A DNA stretch of 64,000 nt. Origin: Trebonia sp035294225 (GTDB lineage: Bacteria > Actinomycetota > Actinomycetes > Streptosporangiales > Streptosporangiaceae). The translations under genes and the position numbers were made by a program. Shown one piece after another: positions 43,087-51,411 of this stretch. Each line of letters starts with the position of its first letter. Position 1 is the stretch's first letter. The notes below the pieces were generated by a model. It searched no databases. It was not told where the DNA came from and saw only the letters and a program-made list of their open reading frames with translations. Where the stretch lies: positions 1 through 64,000 of the forward strand of contig DATGLH010000082.1 in NCBI GenBank assembly GCA_035294225.1, written 5' to 3'.

Positions 43087-43586
43087 CAGCAGACCCCCGT
43101 GGTCCGGACGTTGCTGCCGCAGTCGAGCGTGGCCTGTTCGGTGGCACCGGTGGTGAAGGCGCCGAACGTGCCGACGGGGATCGCCGGGCTGACCGTGATG
43201 TCCACCGTCACCTTCACGCACGGTCCGAGGTAGCCGCCGGCCGGCGGCGGGTTGGCCTGCGCCTCGCAGTCGCCGGCGGCGGTCAGCCCGCCGATGACGC
43301 AGCCGCCCGCCGGGATCGTCGCCTCGTTCCCGGCGTACTCGCTGACCAAGGCGGCGGCGGGGCCGTTCTGCTGGCAGGCCCCCGCGGGGATGGTGAACAC
43401 GCCCTGCCGCAGAGCCGCTGTGCTCAGGTCGTCGACCGCCGCGCGGGCGGCCTGCTGCGCGATGTCCGCGGCGCGCTCACGGGCGTTCATGTACTGCCCG
43501 CCGTCCACCACGAAGCCGAGCAGCACGATTACCGCGAGCGCGAAGATGATTAGCCACAGCGACACTGAACCTCGATCACTAGTCAT
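43086..43586 (-). CDS. TadG/TadE-like pilus assembly protein
   Basis: 166 residues from ATG 43586, overlapping the upstream stop (ATGA). The N-terminus is the 'RGSVSLWLIIFALAVIVLLG' pseudopilin-like helix followed by FVVDGGQYMNARERAADIAQ, the hallmark of Flp/Tad TadG-like minor pilins. The remainder has four to six cysteines and is extracellular. It shares one base with the LysM-BTAD start, so translation is coupled. Minor pilins of this type are needed for Flp fibre assembly. Confidence 0.85.
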   Translation of the reverse strand: MTSDRGSVSLWLIIFALAVIVLLGFVVDGGQYMNARERAADIAQQAARAAVDDLSTAALRQGVFTIPAGACQQNGPAAALVSEYAGNEATIPAGGCVIGGLTAAGDCEAQANPPPAGGYLGPCVKVTVDITVSPAIPVGTFGAFTTGATEQATLDCGSNVRTTGVC

Positions 43587-44131
43587 CAGGACCTCTGCAC
43601 GAACGGGTCGAGCGGGGCGACCGCGGTGCTGGTGAACGTGGTGGTGACGGGGAACCCGATCACCTTGAACGCCTGCAGGTTCACCGTGCACGAGACGGTG
43701 ACCTGCACGTCGGCCGCCCTCGCGAAGTCCGTGGAGCCAATCGGCGCGGGGGTCGTCCGCGGGGCGCCGCCCACGCATACCCCTTTCAGGTCGTCGTCGG
43801 CGGCGGCGCTCGCGTCACTGGCGGCGCTGGCCCAGTCGCGGGCCAGCGAGGCGGCCCGCGCGGCGTCGCTGGCCGCGGCGCCGACCTGCCCGGACGAGCT
43901 CACCCAGTCGCCGCCGGCCGCGACGAGCAGGAGCAGCACGAGGAACCCGGGGACCGCGATGGCGAACTCGACCGCCATCGAGCCGCGCTCCTTTCGCCCG
44001 GGGGGGCGACCCCCCGTACCCCCCGGCTGCCTTCGGCGGCCTTGTGCCGGCGGAGGCTGACCCTCCGGACCCCCCGGCTGCCCTCGGCGGCCTTGTGCCG
44101 GCGGAGGCTGACCCTCCGTGCGCCACCTCAT
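43586..44131 (-). CDS. TadE-like minor pilin with repeat-derived N-terminal extension
   Basis: 181 residues from ATG 44131 (ATGA overlap with the upstream TadE stop). The TadE helix is RGSMAVEFAIAVPGFLVLLL, preceded by a ~50-residue Gly/Pro/Gln/Arg-rich head. The head consists of two 17-residue units (EGQPPPAQGRRGQPGGP and a near copy) encoded by a 51-base DNA duplication. TadE proteins normally have only a few residues before the helix, so this head looks like an insertion. The C-terminal part is extracellular. It is coupled to the TadG-like gene. Confidence 0.85.
   Translation of the reverse strand: MRWRTEGQPPPAQGRRGQPGGPEGQPPPAQGRRRQPGGTGGRPPGRKERGSMAVEFAIAVPGFLVLLLLVAAGGDWVSSSGQVGAAASDAARAASLARDWASAASDASAAADDDLKGVCVGGAPRTTPAPIGSTDFARAADVQVTVSCTVNLQAFKVIGFPVTTTFTSTAVAPLDPFVQRS
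44019..44118. repeat. Dispersed GC-rich repeat, two copies inside the TadE-like gene
   Basis: Copies at 44019-44067 and 44070-44118 (49 bases, one mismatch, period 51). In the gene sense each contains CCGCCGAAGGCAGCCGGGG or its GAGG variant. The same DNA occurs within the EccC-like gene at 54618-54697 but in another reading frame (GRRRQPGG here, PPKAAGG there). Confidence 0.8.
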
Positions 44132-44628
44132 CCGCAGCCGCCTCCCGCCGCGACCGGGTGGAAGCACTCCTGCGGCCCCTGCACGGTGACCGTGACGGTG
44201 ATCCCGCCGAACATCTCAAGCAGGCTGTCCAGGTGGCCGGAGACGGTCACGCCCGCCATCGCGACGCTGCCCGCCTGGGCACCGGTCGTGAAGGGCGTCG
44301 CGGTGACGTTCGTCAGTATCTTCGTGCCGAGGCCGTTGTAGTAGTGCATGGTGTCGTCGGTCACCTGCTGATGCCATGCCGCCGGGTCCGTGCTCTCGCT
44401 CACCGAGAGCACGCGGGCGTCCCGTGCGCCCTCCTGCGCGGCCGCGAGCGCCGCCTGCCTCGCCTGGAACCACAGCGCGAACTGGATGATGATCATCGTC
44501 AGGAGCAGCAGCGCGGGCGCCAGGATAGCCAGCTCGACCGCGCTTGAGCCGCGGTCGGCACGCAGCAGCCTCCGGACGGCCGCCAGGCGGCCGCCGGACC
44601 GGGGACAACGGAGGCGGATGCGCATCAT
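44128..44628 (-). CDS. TadE-family minor pilin
   Basis: 166 residues. RGSSAVELAILAPALLLLTM followed by IIIQFALWFQARQAALAAAQEGARDARV is the canonical TadE segment: a prepilin-like site before a hydrophobic helix with Glu at position five (AVELA). The rest is extracellular, with a Cys pair near the end (ECF, GGGCG). It has ATG-ATG at the start and either could be used. Its stop overlaps the next TadE-like start. Confidence 0.9.
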   Translation of the reverse strand: MMRIRLRCPRSGGRLAAVRRLLRADRGSSAVELAILAPALLLLTMIIIQFALWFQARQAALAAAQEGARDARVLSVSESTDPAAWHQQVTDDTMHYYNGLGTKILTNVTATPFTTGAQAGSVAMAGVTVSGHLDSLLEMFGGITVTVTVQGPQECFHPVAAGGGCG

Positions 44629-44649
44629 CTGCTGCTATCTGTCTCCCGG

Positions 44650-44901
44650 CTACCCGCCGTTCCCGCCGGCGGGCGGGTTCGGGATCGTGGTCTGGATCTT
44701 GTTGTTCGCCGTGCCGACCACGGCGTAGATGATCCCGATGATGACCGCGGCCACCGCGACGAGCGCCCCCGTGATGATGGCGAGCTCCACGGCGGACGCG
44801 CCGCGCTCGCCGTCCCGCAGGTGCAGGCGCAGACGGCTGATGTGGACGCCGAGAAGGGCGCGGGCGTAGAGCCCGGCCGGGCTATGGAGCGGATTGAGCA
44901 T
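44650..44901 (-). CDS. Flp-type major pilin subunit
   Basis: 83 residues from ATG 44901. A leader (MLNPLHSPAGLYARALLG ... RDGERGASAVELAI) precedes the hydrophobic segment IITGALVAVAAVIIGIIYAV, then a short polar tail NNKIQTTIPNPPAGGNGG. Size, the 'G-A-S-A-V-E' processing region with Glu+5, and position between TadC and TadE identify it as the Flp pilin. It would be cut by the prepilin peptidase encoded at 50314-51048. The leader is longer than in proteobacterial Flp. Confidence 0.87.
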   Translation of the reverse strand: MLNPLHSPAGLYARALLGVHISRLRLHLRDGERGASAVELAIITGALVAVAAVIIGIIYAVVGTANNKIQTTIPNPPAGGNGG

Positions 44902-44930
44902 GGACGTGTTCCTCTCGTGTTCCTCGTGTT

Positions 44931-45833
44931 TCACGCGCCGATGAGCGTCTGGGCGGCCGGGTATATCAGGAAGATCAGGAACGCCAGGCAGAGCAGCATC
45001 TGCGCGACGAGCATCGACTGCGACCGCTCCCCCGCCTGGCCCTGCAAGTCGGTGAGCTCGCGGCGGCGCAGGCTGACCGCGCGGGAGGTCAGCGACTCGC
45101 GGACCTTGGCGCCGTCGTCGGCGACCAGGCTGAGCGCGCTGGCCAGGTCGCGCAGTTCGTCCACCCGCACCTCCTCGCCGAGCGCGCCGAGTGCCTGCCA
45201 CGGCGTCTGCCCGGTGATCCGGGCGTTCGCCAGCGCCTCCCTGATCCGCCAGAACGCCCAGCCCGCGCCTATCTCACTGGCCGCCATCAGCGCCTCGGGC
45301 ACGCCGCGGCCCCCGGCCAGGTTCATCGCGACGAGGTCGAGGAACGAGCCGATCGCGTGCCGGAAGTCACGCCGCATGCTGGTCACCTTGCCGCGCAACT
45401 CCAGGTCGGGCAGGAAGAAGAAGATCCCGGCGAACAGCAGGCCGGCCCAGACCGGTACCACGAACGGGATCTTGATGTGCGCGATCAGCGCGATGGCCGC
45501 GAGGAACGGCGCGAACAGCAACCCGAAAAGCAGCAGGACGGCCTTGGTCGCCAGGAAGTTCTCCAGCGACTTGCCGGTCAGCCGGAGGTCCGCGCGCAGC
45601 GAGGGGAACTGCCAGCCCTGCTCGGCGCAGAACCGGACCAGGGCCGCGCCGAGCCTGCGGCTCAGCTCGCTTTCCCCCTTCGCGCCCGGCATCCGAAGCG
45701 GGGCGCGGGCGGCCGGCTCCAGGTCGAACTCGGCGATCCGCCGGGCCAGGCTGGGCCGCTGCGGGGTAAGCCCGTGGCCGAGCAGGAACAGGCCGAGGCC
45801 CGCGACCGCGCCGAGGATTACCGCCGCGGTCAT
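44931..45833 (-). CDS. tadC: TadC-like type II/IV secretion system F-domain protein
   Basis: 300 residues from ATG 45833, overlapping the TadB stop (ATGA). The T2SS F domain spans LRADLRLTGKSLENFLATKA through GAGWAFWRIREALANARITG, with inner-membrane helices FLATKAVLLLFGLLFAPFLA, FVVPVWAGLLFAGIFFFLPD and MLLCLAFLIFLIYPAAQTLI. It forms the platform with TadB for assembling Flp pili. The 29-base gap to Flp is consistent with one transcript. Confidence 0.92.
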   Translation of the reverse strand: MTAAVILGAVAGLGLFLLGHGLTPQRPSLARRIAEFDLEPAARAPLRMPGAKGESELSRRLGAALVRFCAEQGWQFPSLRADLRLTGKSLENFLATKAVLLLFGLLFAPFLAAIALIAHIKIPFVVPVWAGLLFAGIFFFLPDLELRGKVTSMRRDFRHAIGSFLDLVAMNLAGGRGVPEALMAASEIGAGWAFWRIREALANARITGQTPWQALGALGEEVRVDELRDLASALSLVADDGAKVRESLTSRAVSLRRRELTDLQGQAGERSQSMLVAQMLLCLAFLIFLIYPAAQTLIGA

Positions 45834-46735
45834 CGCGTCCCTCCTGTCCCGGCGGCTGCCATGGCCATGGCGCCGCCCGCCGGCGCCTCCGCGGCGAGCA
45901 GCCGCTCCGGGGGCTGGAACCTGGCCAGTTTGCGGAGCCACAGGATGCCGGCGGCGTAGATCGCCGCGATGACGGCCAGCATCAGCTGGCCGAAGGGGCC
46001 GTCGTACGGGCTGAGGAAATGGTGGTCGAAGATGGCCAGCGCGACGGCGAGGCCTACCGAGACCGCTATGACGATCTGCACGCTGCGCCTGGTGGACTTG
46101 CGCTCGGCGAAGACCTTCCTGCGCATGTCGAGTTCCTCACGCACCGCGTCGGCCAGCGACCCGAGCAGATCCCGCAGGCCCGGGCCGCGCAGGCTGGCGT
46201 TGATGATCAGCGCGGCGATGATCAGGTCGGCGGCCGGGTCGTTCAGGTCGTCGGCGAACCGGCGCAGCGCCTCGCCCATCGGCATCCGGGTGTGCAGCCG
46301 GTCCACCAGCCGCTCCAGCGGCGGGCGCAGCGACGGCCCGGCGACCCGCAGCGAGGAGGGGATGCCCTGCTCAAGGCCGACCGCGCCGGCGATCGTGTCG
46401 CGCAGCGACTCGGTCCAGGTGGCAAGCGCCTCCAGCCGGTCCATGGTCCTGCGCTCGCCCGCCGCCCCGCCGACGCCGCGCCAGGAGTAGGCGAGCACCG
46501 CCACGCCCAGGCCGGCCACCAGCCACCGGGTGACCAGCAGGGTGAGCGCGCCGATCAGCAGGGCGACCAGCCCGCGGACCGACCAGAGCTCACCGAGGCG
46601 CTGCCCGAGGCTCTTCGACCGCGCCGGGGCGGGCTTGGGGTCGACCCCGCGGATCGCGACGATCAGCAGGAAGAGGCCGCCGCCCGCCAGCGCGCCGAGC
46701 GCGATGGCGAGGAAGGGATACGCGGCCGACGTCAT
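45830..46735 (-). CDS. tadB: TadB-like type II/IV secretion system F-domain protein
   Basis: 301 residues. N-terminal helices (PFLAIALGALAGGGLFLLIV and LVALLIGALTLLVTRW) are followed by the F domain (LEALATWTESLRDTIAGAVG, LVDRLHTRMPMGEALRRFAD) and the usual C-terminal helix pair. The 'RTMDRLEALATWTESLRD' opening is typical of actinobacterial TadB. It pairs with TadC, whose start it overlaps, and follows TadA by one base. Confidence 0.93.
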   Translation of the reverse strand: MTSAAYPFLAIALGALAGGGLFLLIVAIRGVDPKPAPARSKSLGQRLGELWSVRGLVALLIGALTLLVTRWLVAGLGVAVLAYSWRGVGGAAGERRTMDRLEALATWTESLRDTIAGAVGLEQGIPSSLRVAGPSLRPPLERLVDRLHTRMPMGEALRRFADDLNDPAADLIIAALIINASLRGPGLRDLLGSLADAVREELDMRRKVFAERKSTRRSVQIVIAVSVGLAVALAIFDHHFLSPYDGPFGQLMLAVIAAIYAAGILWLRKLARFQPPERLLAAEAPAGGAMAMAAAGTGGTR

Positions 46736-46736
46736 C

Positions 46737-48038
46737 TCACCACCCCCGCCGGGACGGGTCGTAGCCGTAGTGCACGAGCTCCTCGATGCAGCTGACCGGC
46801 GCGTGCGGCACCGCCCTGCCGTCCGGGCCCGGGGTGAACACCTCGCTGGACAGCACCCGGCCGTCCACTCCGGTCACCTCCCTGATCGAGCTGATGAACC
46901 GGCGCAGCCGCCCACCGCGCGAGTACTCGTTCCGCTTCTCCTGGAAGACCACGAAGTCGATCGCGCCGGCGATCAGCATGTGCGTCGCCTCGACAGGCAG
47001 CCGTTCCTGGGACTGGATCGCGTAGGTGGAAATCCGGTTGAATACCTCGAGCGAGGAGTTGGCGTGGATGGTGGACAGCGAGCCGTCGTTGCCCTGGGTC
47101 ATCGCGTTGAGCATGGTGACGATCTCGTCGCCGAGCACCTCGCCGACGATGACCCGGCTCGGGTTCATCCGCAGGGACCGGCGGACCAGATCGGCCATCG
47201 TTATCGCGCCGTTCCCCTCGCTGTTGGGCAGGCGCTCTTCGAAGGCGACCACGTTCGGATGCAGCTCCGGGTAGTGGTCAAGGCCGAGTTCGAGCGCGCG
47301 CTCCACGGTGATCAGCCGCTCCTCGGGCGGGATCTGGTTGGCCAGCGCGCGCAGCAGCGTCGTCTTCCCCGCGTTGGTGGCGCCGGCGATCATGATGTTC
47401 TTGCGGGCCAGCACCGCCGCCGCGAGGAACGACGCCACCTCGGGCGACATCGACCCGTTGCCGACCAAGTCGGCGAGGAATACCTTGCCCATCCGGGCCC
47501 GCCTGATGGAGATGGCCGGCCGCAGCGTCACGTCCATCACCGCCGACAGCCGGGATCCGTCGGGCAGCCGCAGGTCGAGCTGCGGGTTGGCGGTGTCGAA
47601 CGGGCGGCTGGACAGGCCTGAGTAGGCGGCGAGGACCTGGATCAGCTCGATCAGCTCCTGGTCGCTGTCTGCCACCGGCTCACCGAGCACCTCCCGGCCG
47701 TCGGCGTAGCTGATGAAGACCCGGTCACAGCCGTTGATATCGATGTTCTCGATCTGCTGGTCCTCAAGCAGCGGCTGTAGCCTGCCCACCCCGAACAGGG
47801 CGGCATGGATCGCCTCGGCGAGGTCCTCCTCCGCCTGGGCGGTGAGCGGGGCGCGCCCGGCGAGGATCTCGCCGCGCGCGTAGTCCTCAAGGACCTGGGC
47901 GATTATGGCCCGTGCGAACTGCCGCTCGTCCTCGCCGCTCATCGGCGGCAGCCCGGAAGCGGCGTCCAGCCGCCGCTGCTGCGTCAGCCGGTCGCCGACC
48001 TCGCCGCGTAGCCGCTTGACAAGGCTGTGGTCCACCAC
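46737..48038 (-). CDS. tadA: TadA/CpaF-type pilus assembly ATPase
   Basis: 433 residues. Type II/IV secretion ATPase with Walker A IAGATNAGKTTLLRAL, the Asp box region ITVERALELGLDHYPELHPN, Walker B-like MNPSRVIVGEVLGDEIVTML, and the His box NDGSLSTIHANSS. The N-terminal domain begins LVKRLRGEVGDRLTQQRRLD. It drives Flp pilus polymerisation at the inner membrane. Clustered four bases after TadZ and one base before TadB, so translation is probably coupled through the set. Confidence 0.96.
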   Translation of the reverse strand: MVDHSLVKRLRGEVGDRLTQQRRLDAASGLPPMSGEDERQFARAIIAQVLEDYARGEILAGRAPLTAQAEEDLAEAIHAALFGVGRLQPLLEDQQIENIDINGCDRVFISYADGREVLGEPVADSDQELIELIQVLAAYSGLSSRPFDTANPQLDLRLPDGSRLSAVMDVTLRPAISIRRARMGKVFLADLVGNGSMSPEVASFLAAAVLARKNIMIAGATNAGKTTLLRALANQIPPEERLITVERALELGLDHYPELHPNVVAFEERLPNSEGNGAITMADLVRRSLRMNPSRVIVGEVLGDEIVTMLNAMTQGNDGSLSTIHANSSLEVFNRISTYAIQSQERLPVEATHMLIAGAIDFVVFQEKRNEYSRGGRLRRFISSIREVTGVDGRVLSSEVFTPGPDGRAVPHAPVSCIEELVHYGYDPSRRGW

Positions 48039-48041
48039 GGC

Positions 48042-49337
48042 TCACCGCCCCCGGTGCTGCGGCACGCGCCCGGACCGCGCGGCGGGATCCGGGCGGGACA
48101 CCCCGTCGGGGCGGGACACCCCGTCGGGGCGGGACTGTGACGGGAACCCGGCGGCGGGCTGGAAAGACGGCGAGGGACGATACCCGGCGGCGTACTCGTG
48201 CCCGGCATATCCGTACCCTGCCGCGTATTCGTGCCCTGCGCCCGGCCCGTGCCCGGCGGCCTGCTCATAGCCGGCCGCCTGCCCGTAACCAGCGGCCTGC
48301 TCATAGCCGGCGGCCTGCCCATAGCCCGCGGCCTGCTCATAGCCGGCGACCTGCCCGTGCCCGGCGGGCTGCTCATAGCCCGCGGCCTGCTCATAGCCGG
48401 CGACCTGCCCGTGCCCGGCGGGCTGCCCGTAACCGGCCGCCTGCCCATAGCCCGCGGGCTGCTCGTAACCGGGCCGGTGGTGCTGGCCCGCGGGCCGCTC
48501 GTGCGCCGGCTGGGGACCGGCGCCGTGCCGGTGGCCGGCACCGTGCCGGGGACCGTACGCGGCGGCGTCGGCCTGCGGCGGCAGGGCCGCGGCCAGCTGT
48601 CCGGCGATCTCCCGCACGCTGCGGATCAGCAGCGACTTGTCGAGCTTCCCGCCCCAGTTGCCGCGCAGCAGCCCGGCGGCCCGGGCGTCAGAGGCGATGC
48701 CGCCGATCGTCCGCGCGGGGGCCCTGACCTGGCTCATCACATGCGCCACCTCGGCCAGCGCCGTCTTGAGGTTCTTAGGGTCGGCGATCACCGCCACGTC
48801 AGCGGTGAGCCCGCGACGGCCCCGCTTCTCGACGGCCGCGGCCAGCGCGACCGCGCGGTCCCGCAGCCGGACGACCTCGCCCACCTCGGCGCGGGTGAGC
48901 AACAGCACCTGCGACGCCTCGGCGAGCAGGTCCGTCACCGGCCCGTCGGAGCCGAGGCGCCCGCAGTCGGCGATGACGTCGGCCTGCGGGACGGCGGCCA
49001 GCGCCCGCCCCAGCTGCCCCCAGAACGTGCTCAGGCCCGCCCCCTGGTCGGCGTTGGTCACGCCGACGAGCACGTCGATGCCGCCGTACAGCTTCTGGGT
49101 GTGCTCCCAGACCTGGCCGGGCTCCAGGCCGCGCCGGGCCGCCACCGCGAGGCTGAGCAACCCGCGCCGTGGGTCCAGGCGCTCGCCGTCCGCCGCCGGG
49201 AAGCGGAAGGCGAGGTCGCCGCCTGCCGGGTCGCACTCGGCGAGCAGCACCGGCCGCGGCCACACCGCCGCGAGCGCGAGCGCGGTGGTGGTGACCCCCG
49301 GCGCGCCCTTGTCCGCCGCTACCACGATCAGCGCCAT
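48042..49337 (-). CDS. TadZ/CpaE-like MinD-fold protein with Gly-Tyr repeat tail
   Basis: 431 residues. Residues 1-250 have a MinD/ParA-like fold: VVAADKGAPGVTTTALALAA, then LLAECDPAGGDLAFRF, VIADCGRLGSDGPVTDLLAE. The P-loop reads GAPGVTT, so the usual Lys is missing, as in other actinobacterial members. Residues about 280-400 are an array of GYxQAAGYxQPAGH-like 7-residue units, then RPSPSFQPAAGF. TadZ proteins locate the pilus machine at the pole or septum. The repeat tail is unusual and may phase-separate or bind partners. It lies four bases before TadA. Confidence 0.85.
   Translation of the reverse strand: MALIVVAADKGAPGVTTTALALAAVWPRPVLLAECDPAGGDLAFRFPAADGERLDPRRGLLSLAVAARRGLEPGQVWEHTQKLYGGIDVLVGVTNADQGAGLSTFWGQLGRALAAVPQADVIADCGRLGSDGPVTDLLAEASQVLLLTRAEVGEVVRLRDRAVALAAAVEKRGRRGLTADVAVIADPKNLKTALAEVAHVMSQVRAPARTIGGIASDARAAGLLRGNWGGKLDKSLLIRSVREIAGQLAAALPPQADAAAYGPRHGAGHRHGAGPQPAHERPAGQHHRPGYEQPAGYGQAAGYGQPAGHGQVAGYEQAAGYEQPAGHGQVAGYEQAAGYGQAAGYEQAAGYGQAAGYEQAAGHGPGAGHEYAAGYGYAGHEYAAGYRPSPSFQPAAGFPSQSRPDGVSRPDGVSRPDPAARSGRVPQHRGR
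48180..48475. repeat. Coding repeat array (Gly-Tyr heptads) in the TadZ-like gene
   Basis: About 14 imperfect units of 21 bases, with CGGCCTGCTCATAGCCGGC and variants on the + strand, encode a GYEQAAG-type heptad. Adjacent units alternate Tyr/His and Glu/Gly, suggesting expansion by slippage and mixing. Confidence 0.85.
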
Positions 49338-49353
49338 GCCGCCGTGACCACCG

Positions 49354-50055
49354 TCAGCCCGCCCCGCCGGGCAGCAGCACCGCGCCGAGCGAGCCGGCGG
49401 CGGCGGCGCACAGCAGCTGGCCGGCCGTGGCCGGGTCCACCCCCACCGTTATCAGCGCGCTCCCGGCCCCGGAGCTGCTCACCGCGAGAACCGGCACGTC
49501 CTGCTCGACAACCGAGTTCGCGACCGTCTGGCATGCCGCCGACCTGGACAGCGCGTACAGCTCGACATGGTCCCCGACGTTGAGCGAGATGGGCATCGCC
49601 CCGGCCTTGAGCGGGACGCCGACGAGATCCTTCCCGGCCAGCGAGTTCGCGTTCGTCGTGACCATGGCCGGGGTGAGCAGGGTCCCTGCCGGAATGGTGG
49701 TCTTCGCGACGAAGTTCAGCACCTGGCCGGCCTGGCTCCACGGCACGTAGGCCAGGCCGGTGTTGGCCGACACCTGGACCTCGGTGAAATCCTGCGCGGT
49801 GAACTGCTGCCCCGCTCCCACCTGCTGCGACACCACGATCGCCGGGACTTTCTGGCCGCTGCGGAGAACCAGCAGCCCCGCTCCGGTGGCGCCGGCCAGG
49901 ATCAGGATCAGCCCCACCACGGCGAGCAGCGGCTTGCGTTCGCGCGGCGCGCTCGGCATGCGGCGTCCGGCAGGGAGGGTGGGTTCCGCCCACGGCGGCT
50001 GCTGGTCCACGTTCGGCCCGCCAGATCGGGACAGCGTTCCTCGGTCGCTAGCCAT
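49354..50055 (-). CDS. CpaB/RcpC-like SAF-domain pilus protein
   Basis: 233 residues from ATG 50055 (MASDRGTLSRSGG). A single membrane helix LLAVVGLILILAGATGAGLL precedes a SAF domain (VPAIVVSQQVGAGQQFTAQD, TTIPAGTLLTPAMVTTNANS) and a C-terminal beta region (LNVGDHVELYALSR, ALITVGVDPATAGQLLCAAA). CpaB proteins sit outside the membrane and stabilise the pilus secretin or wall passage. First gene of the leftward Tad unit after the 50250-50293 hairpin. An upstream in-frame start at 50109 is possible. Confidence 0.88.
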   Translation of the reverse strand: MASDRGTLSRSGGPNVDQQPPWAEPTLPAGRRMPSAPRERKPLLAVVGLILILAGATGAGLLVLRSGQKVPAIVVSQQVGAGQQFTAQDFTEVQVSANTGLAYVPWSQAGQVLNFVAKTTIPAGTLLTPAMVTTNANSLAGKDLVGVPLKAGAMPISLNVGDHVELYALSRSAACQTVANSVVEQDVPVLAVSSSGAGSALITVGVDPATAGQLLCAAAAGSLGAVLLPGGAG

Positions 50056-50249
50056 CAGATCAGCGTCTCCCCAGATCGGCCACGTGCGGTCGGGGGCCCT
50101 GCGGGACACACGCGGCGCCTATACGGTCGAAAGCGGCGAAGCCGAAGATATCGCGAGAGGCTGCTATCGCGCCGGTATTGCCGCAAAGCTTTATCGACAC
50201 GATAGGACATCTGCCGCGTTAGCTTTGTGCACGAAAATGCATCGGCATG

Positions 50250-50293
50250 ACCCGTTGTCGTATTTCGATTGATGTCGAAATACGACAACGGGT
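50250..50293 (-). terminator. 19-bp perfect hairpin downstream of the prepilin peptidase
   Basis: ACCCGTTGTCGTATTTCGA (50250-50268), a 6-base loop, and its exact complement (50275-50293). It lies 21 bases beyond the peptidase stop and about 195 bases before the CpaB start, both leftward. It likely ends the peptidase transcript. The stem is AT-richer than its surroundings. Confidence 0.7.
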
Positions 50294-50313
50294 CCGGCCG
50301 CGCTCCGTCGCGG

Positions 50314-51048
50314 TTAAAGCGCGATGGCCGCGAGGGCGCCGATGGCGATGAACGGGCCGAGCGGCAGCTGGCTCGCCCGGGTCGCCCGGCGCAGGACCAG
50401 CAGCGTTCCGCCGTAGACCGCGGCGAGGACGAACGTGATGAACGTGCCGGCGAGCAGCGACTGCCAGCCGAGCCAGCCGAGCGCGGTGCCGACGCCGGCG
50501 GCGAGCTTGGCGTCCCCGAGGCCGATGCCAGACGGGCTGATGACGAACAAGGTCAAGTAGAAACCCGGAAGGACGGCGGCGCCGATGGCGGCGCGGGCCA
50601 GGTGGCCCGGCTGGCCGTCGGCGACCGCGGCGACGGCCAGGAGCGCGAGGGTGCCGGCGAAGGCGGCGGCGGTGAGCGGGTCGGGCAGCCTGCGGACGGA
50701 GATGTCGATGAACGTGAGCGGAACCGCGAGGAGCGCCAGCCAGGCCAGCCCGGCCAGCTCCCATGCCGACCCCGCGCGCGCCGCGGCGACGGCGAGGGCC
50801 GCCCCGGCGGCGAGCTCCACGGACAGCGCGGGCGGGCCGATCCGGGCGCGGCAGGCGGGGCAGCGGCCGGTCACGGGGAAGAGCCAGCGCCAGCGATGCC
50901 GCCCCGGCCCGGTCGCGCGGGCGCAGGCTGGGCAGGCCCGGCGCAGCGGCCGGCCCGGTTCCGTGCCGCGGGCGAACACGCTGGCCCGGATCCGGGGCCC
51001 CGCGAGCACGCCGCCGACGGCGCCGGCGACGATCCAGGGCAGCGTCAT
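50314..51048 (-). CDS. Prepilin peptidase (A24 family, GxGD aspartic protease)
   Basis: 244 residues from ATG 51048. An N-terminal cytoplasmic loop carries two zinc-type pairs (CPACARA, CPACRARIG) typical of bifunctional leader peptidase/methylases. About six to seven helices follow. Active-site Asp residues are in FIDISVRRLPDPLTAAA and SGIGLGDAKLAAG (GxGD). It cleaves the Flp, TadE and TadG leaders encoded downstream. It is separated from them by a hairpin, so expression may be set apart from the main operon. Confidence 0.93.
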   Translation of the reverse strand: MTLPWIVAGAVGGVLAGPRIRASVFARGTEPGRPLRRACPACARATGPGRHRWRWLFPVTGRCPACRARIGPPALSVELAAGAALAVAAARAGSAWELAGLAWLALLAVPLTFIDISVRRLPDPLTAAAFAGTLALLAVAAVADGQPGHLARAAIGAAVLPGFYLTLFVISPSGIGLGDAKLAAGVGTALGWLGWQSLLAGTFITFVLAAVYGGTLLVLRRATRASQLPLGPFIAIGALAAIAL

Positions 51049-51411
51049 CGTCGTCACCTCCGCATCGCGACCGGCCGATGCGACGATACCGGAAAGGAAC
51101 CGCGTCCGGGCGCGGCGCCGGCCGGGGGCGAATGTGCCATTCAGCCGGTCAAATGGCATATCCACTTGGGCGCATACAGCGAGTCAGGATACGACCCGCA
51201 TGTAATGCGGGAAACACAAATCGTTAATTCGGGTGGTTTCCTGTGCGGAATCGGTTGCGAGCGCACCGTGCCCGCTGCGATCCTGCGCACTGGGTATGGC
51301 GACGCAGGCGGCCGGCGACAACGGCCGGCGGCCGGCGGCACGACGAAGGCCAGCGCCAGCGGCGCGCTCAGGGGCAGCCGCCGGCAAACGAACCGAGAAA
51401 GGAAGCCGGTA
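51049..51411. promoter_or_regulatory. Divergent regulatory region between Tad and type VII loci
   Basis: A 363-base gap between the leftward peptidase and the rightward WXG100-like gene. It contains TGCCATT-10 bases-AATGGCA (51134-51157, 7-bp inverted repeat) and CCCGCAT-GTA-ATGCGGG (51195-51211, 7-bp hairpin). Both lie in a locally AT-richer stretch (51130-51240) and are good candidates for promoters and operators of either locus. GAAAGGAAG precedes the GTG at 51412. Confidence 0.4.

Noticed and set aside
41668..43233. 521-codon plus-strand frame antisense to the LysM-BTAD gene
   Set aside because: Composition typical of a high-GC shadow; the sense strand has clear membrane helices, LysM and BTAD regions.
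48180..48475. 21-base repeats considered as CRISPR or a non-coding satellite
   Set aside because: They are multiples of three, in frame, and encode a coherent heptad within a MinD-like protein.
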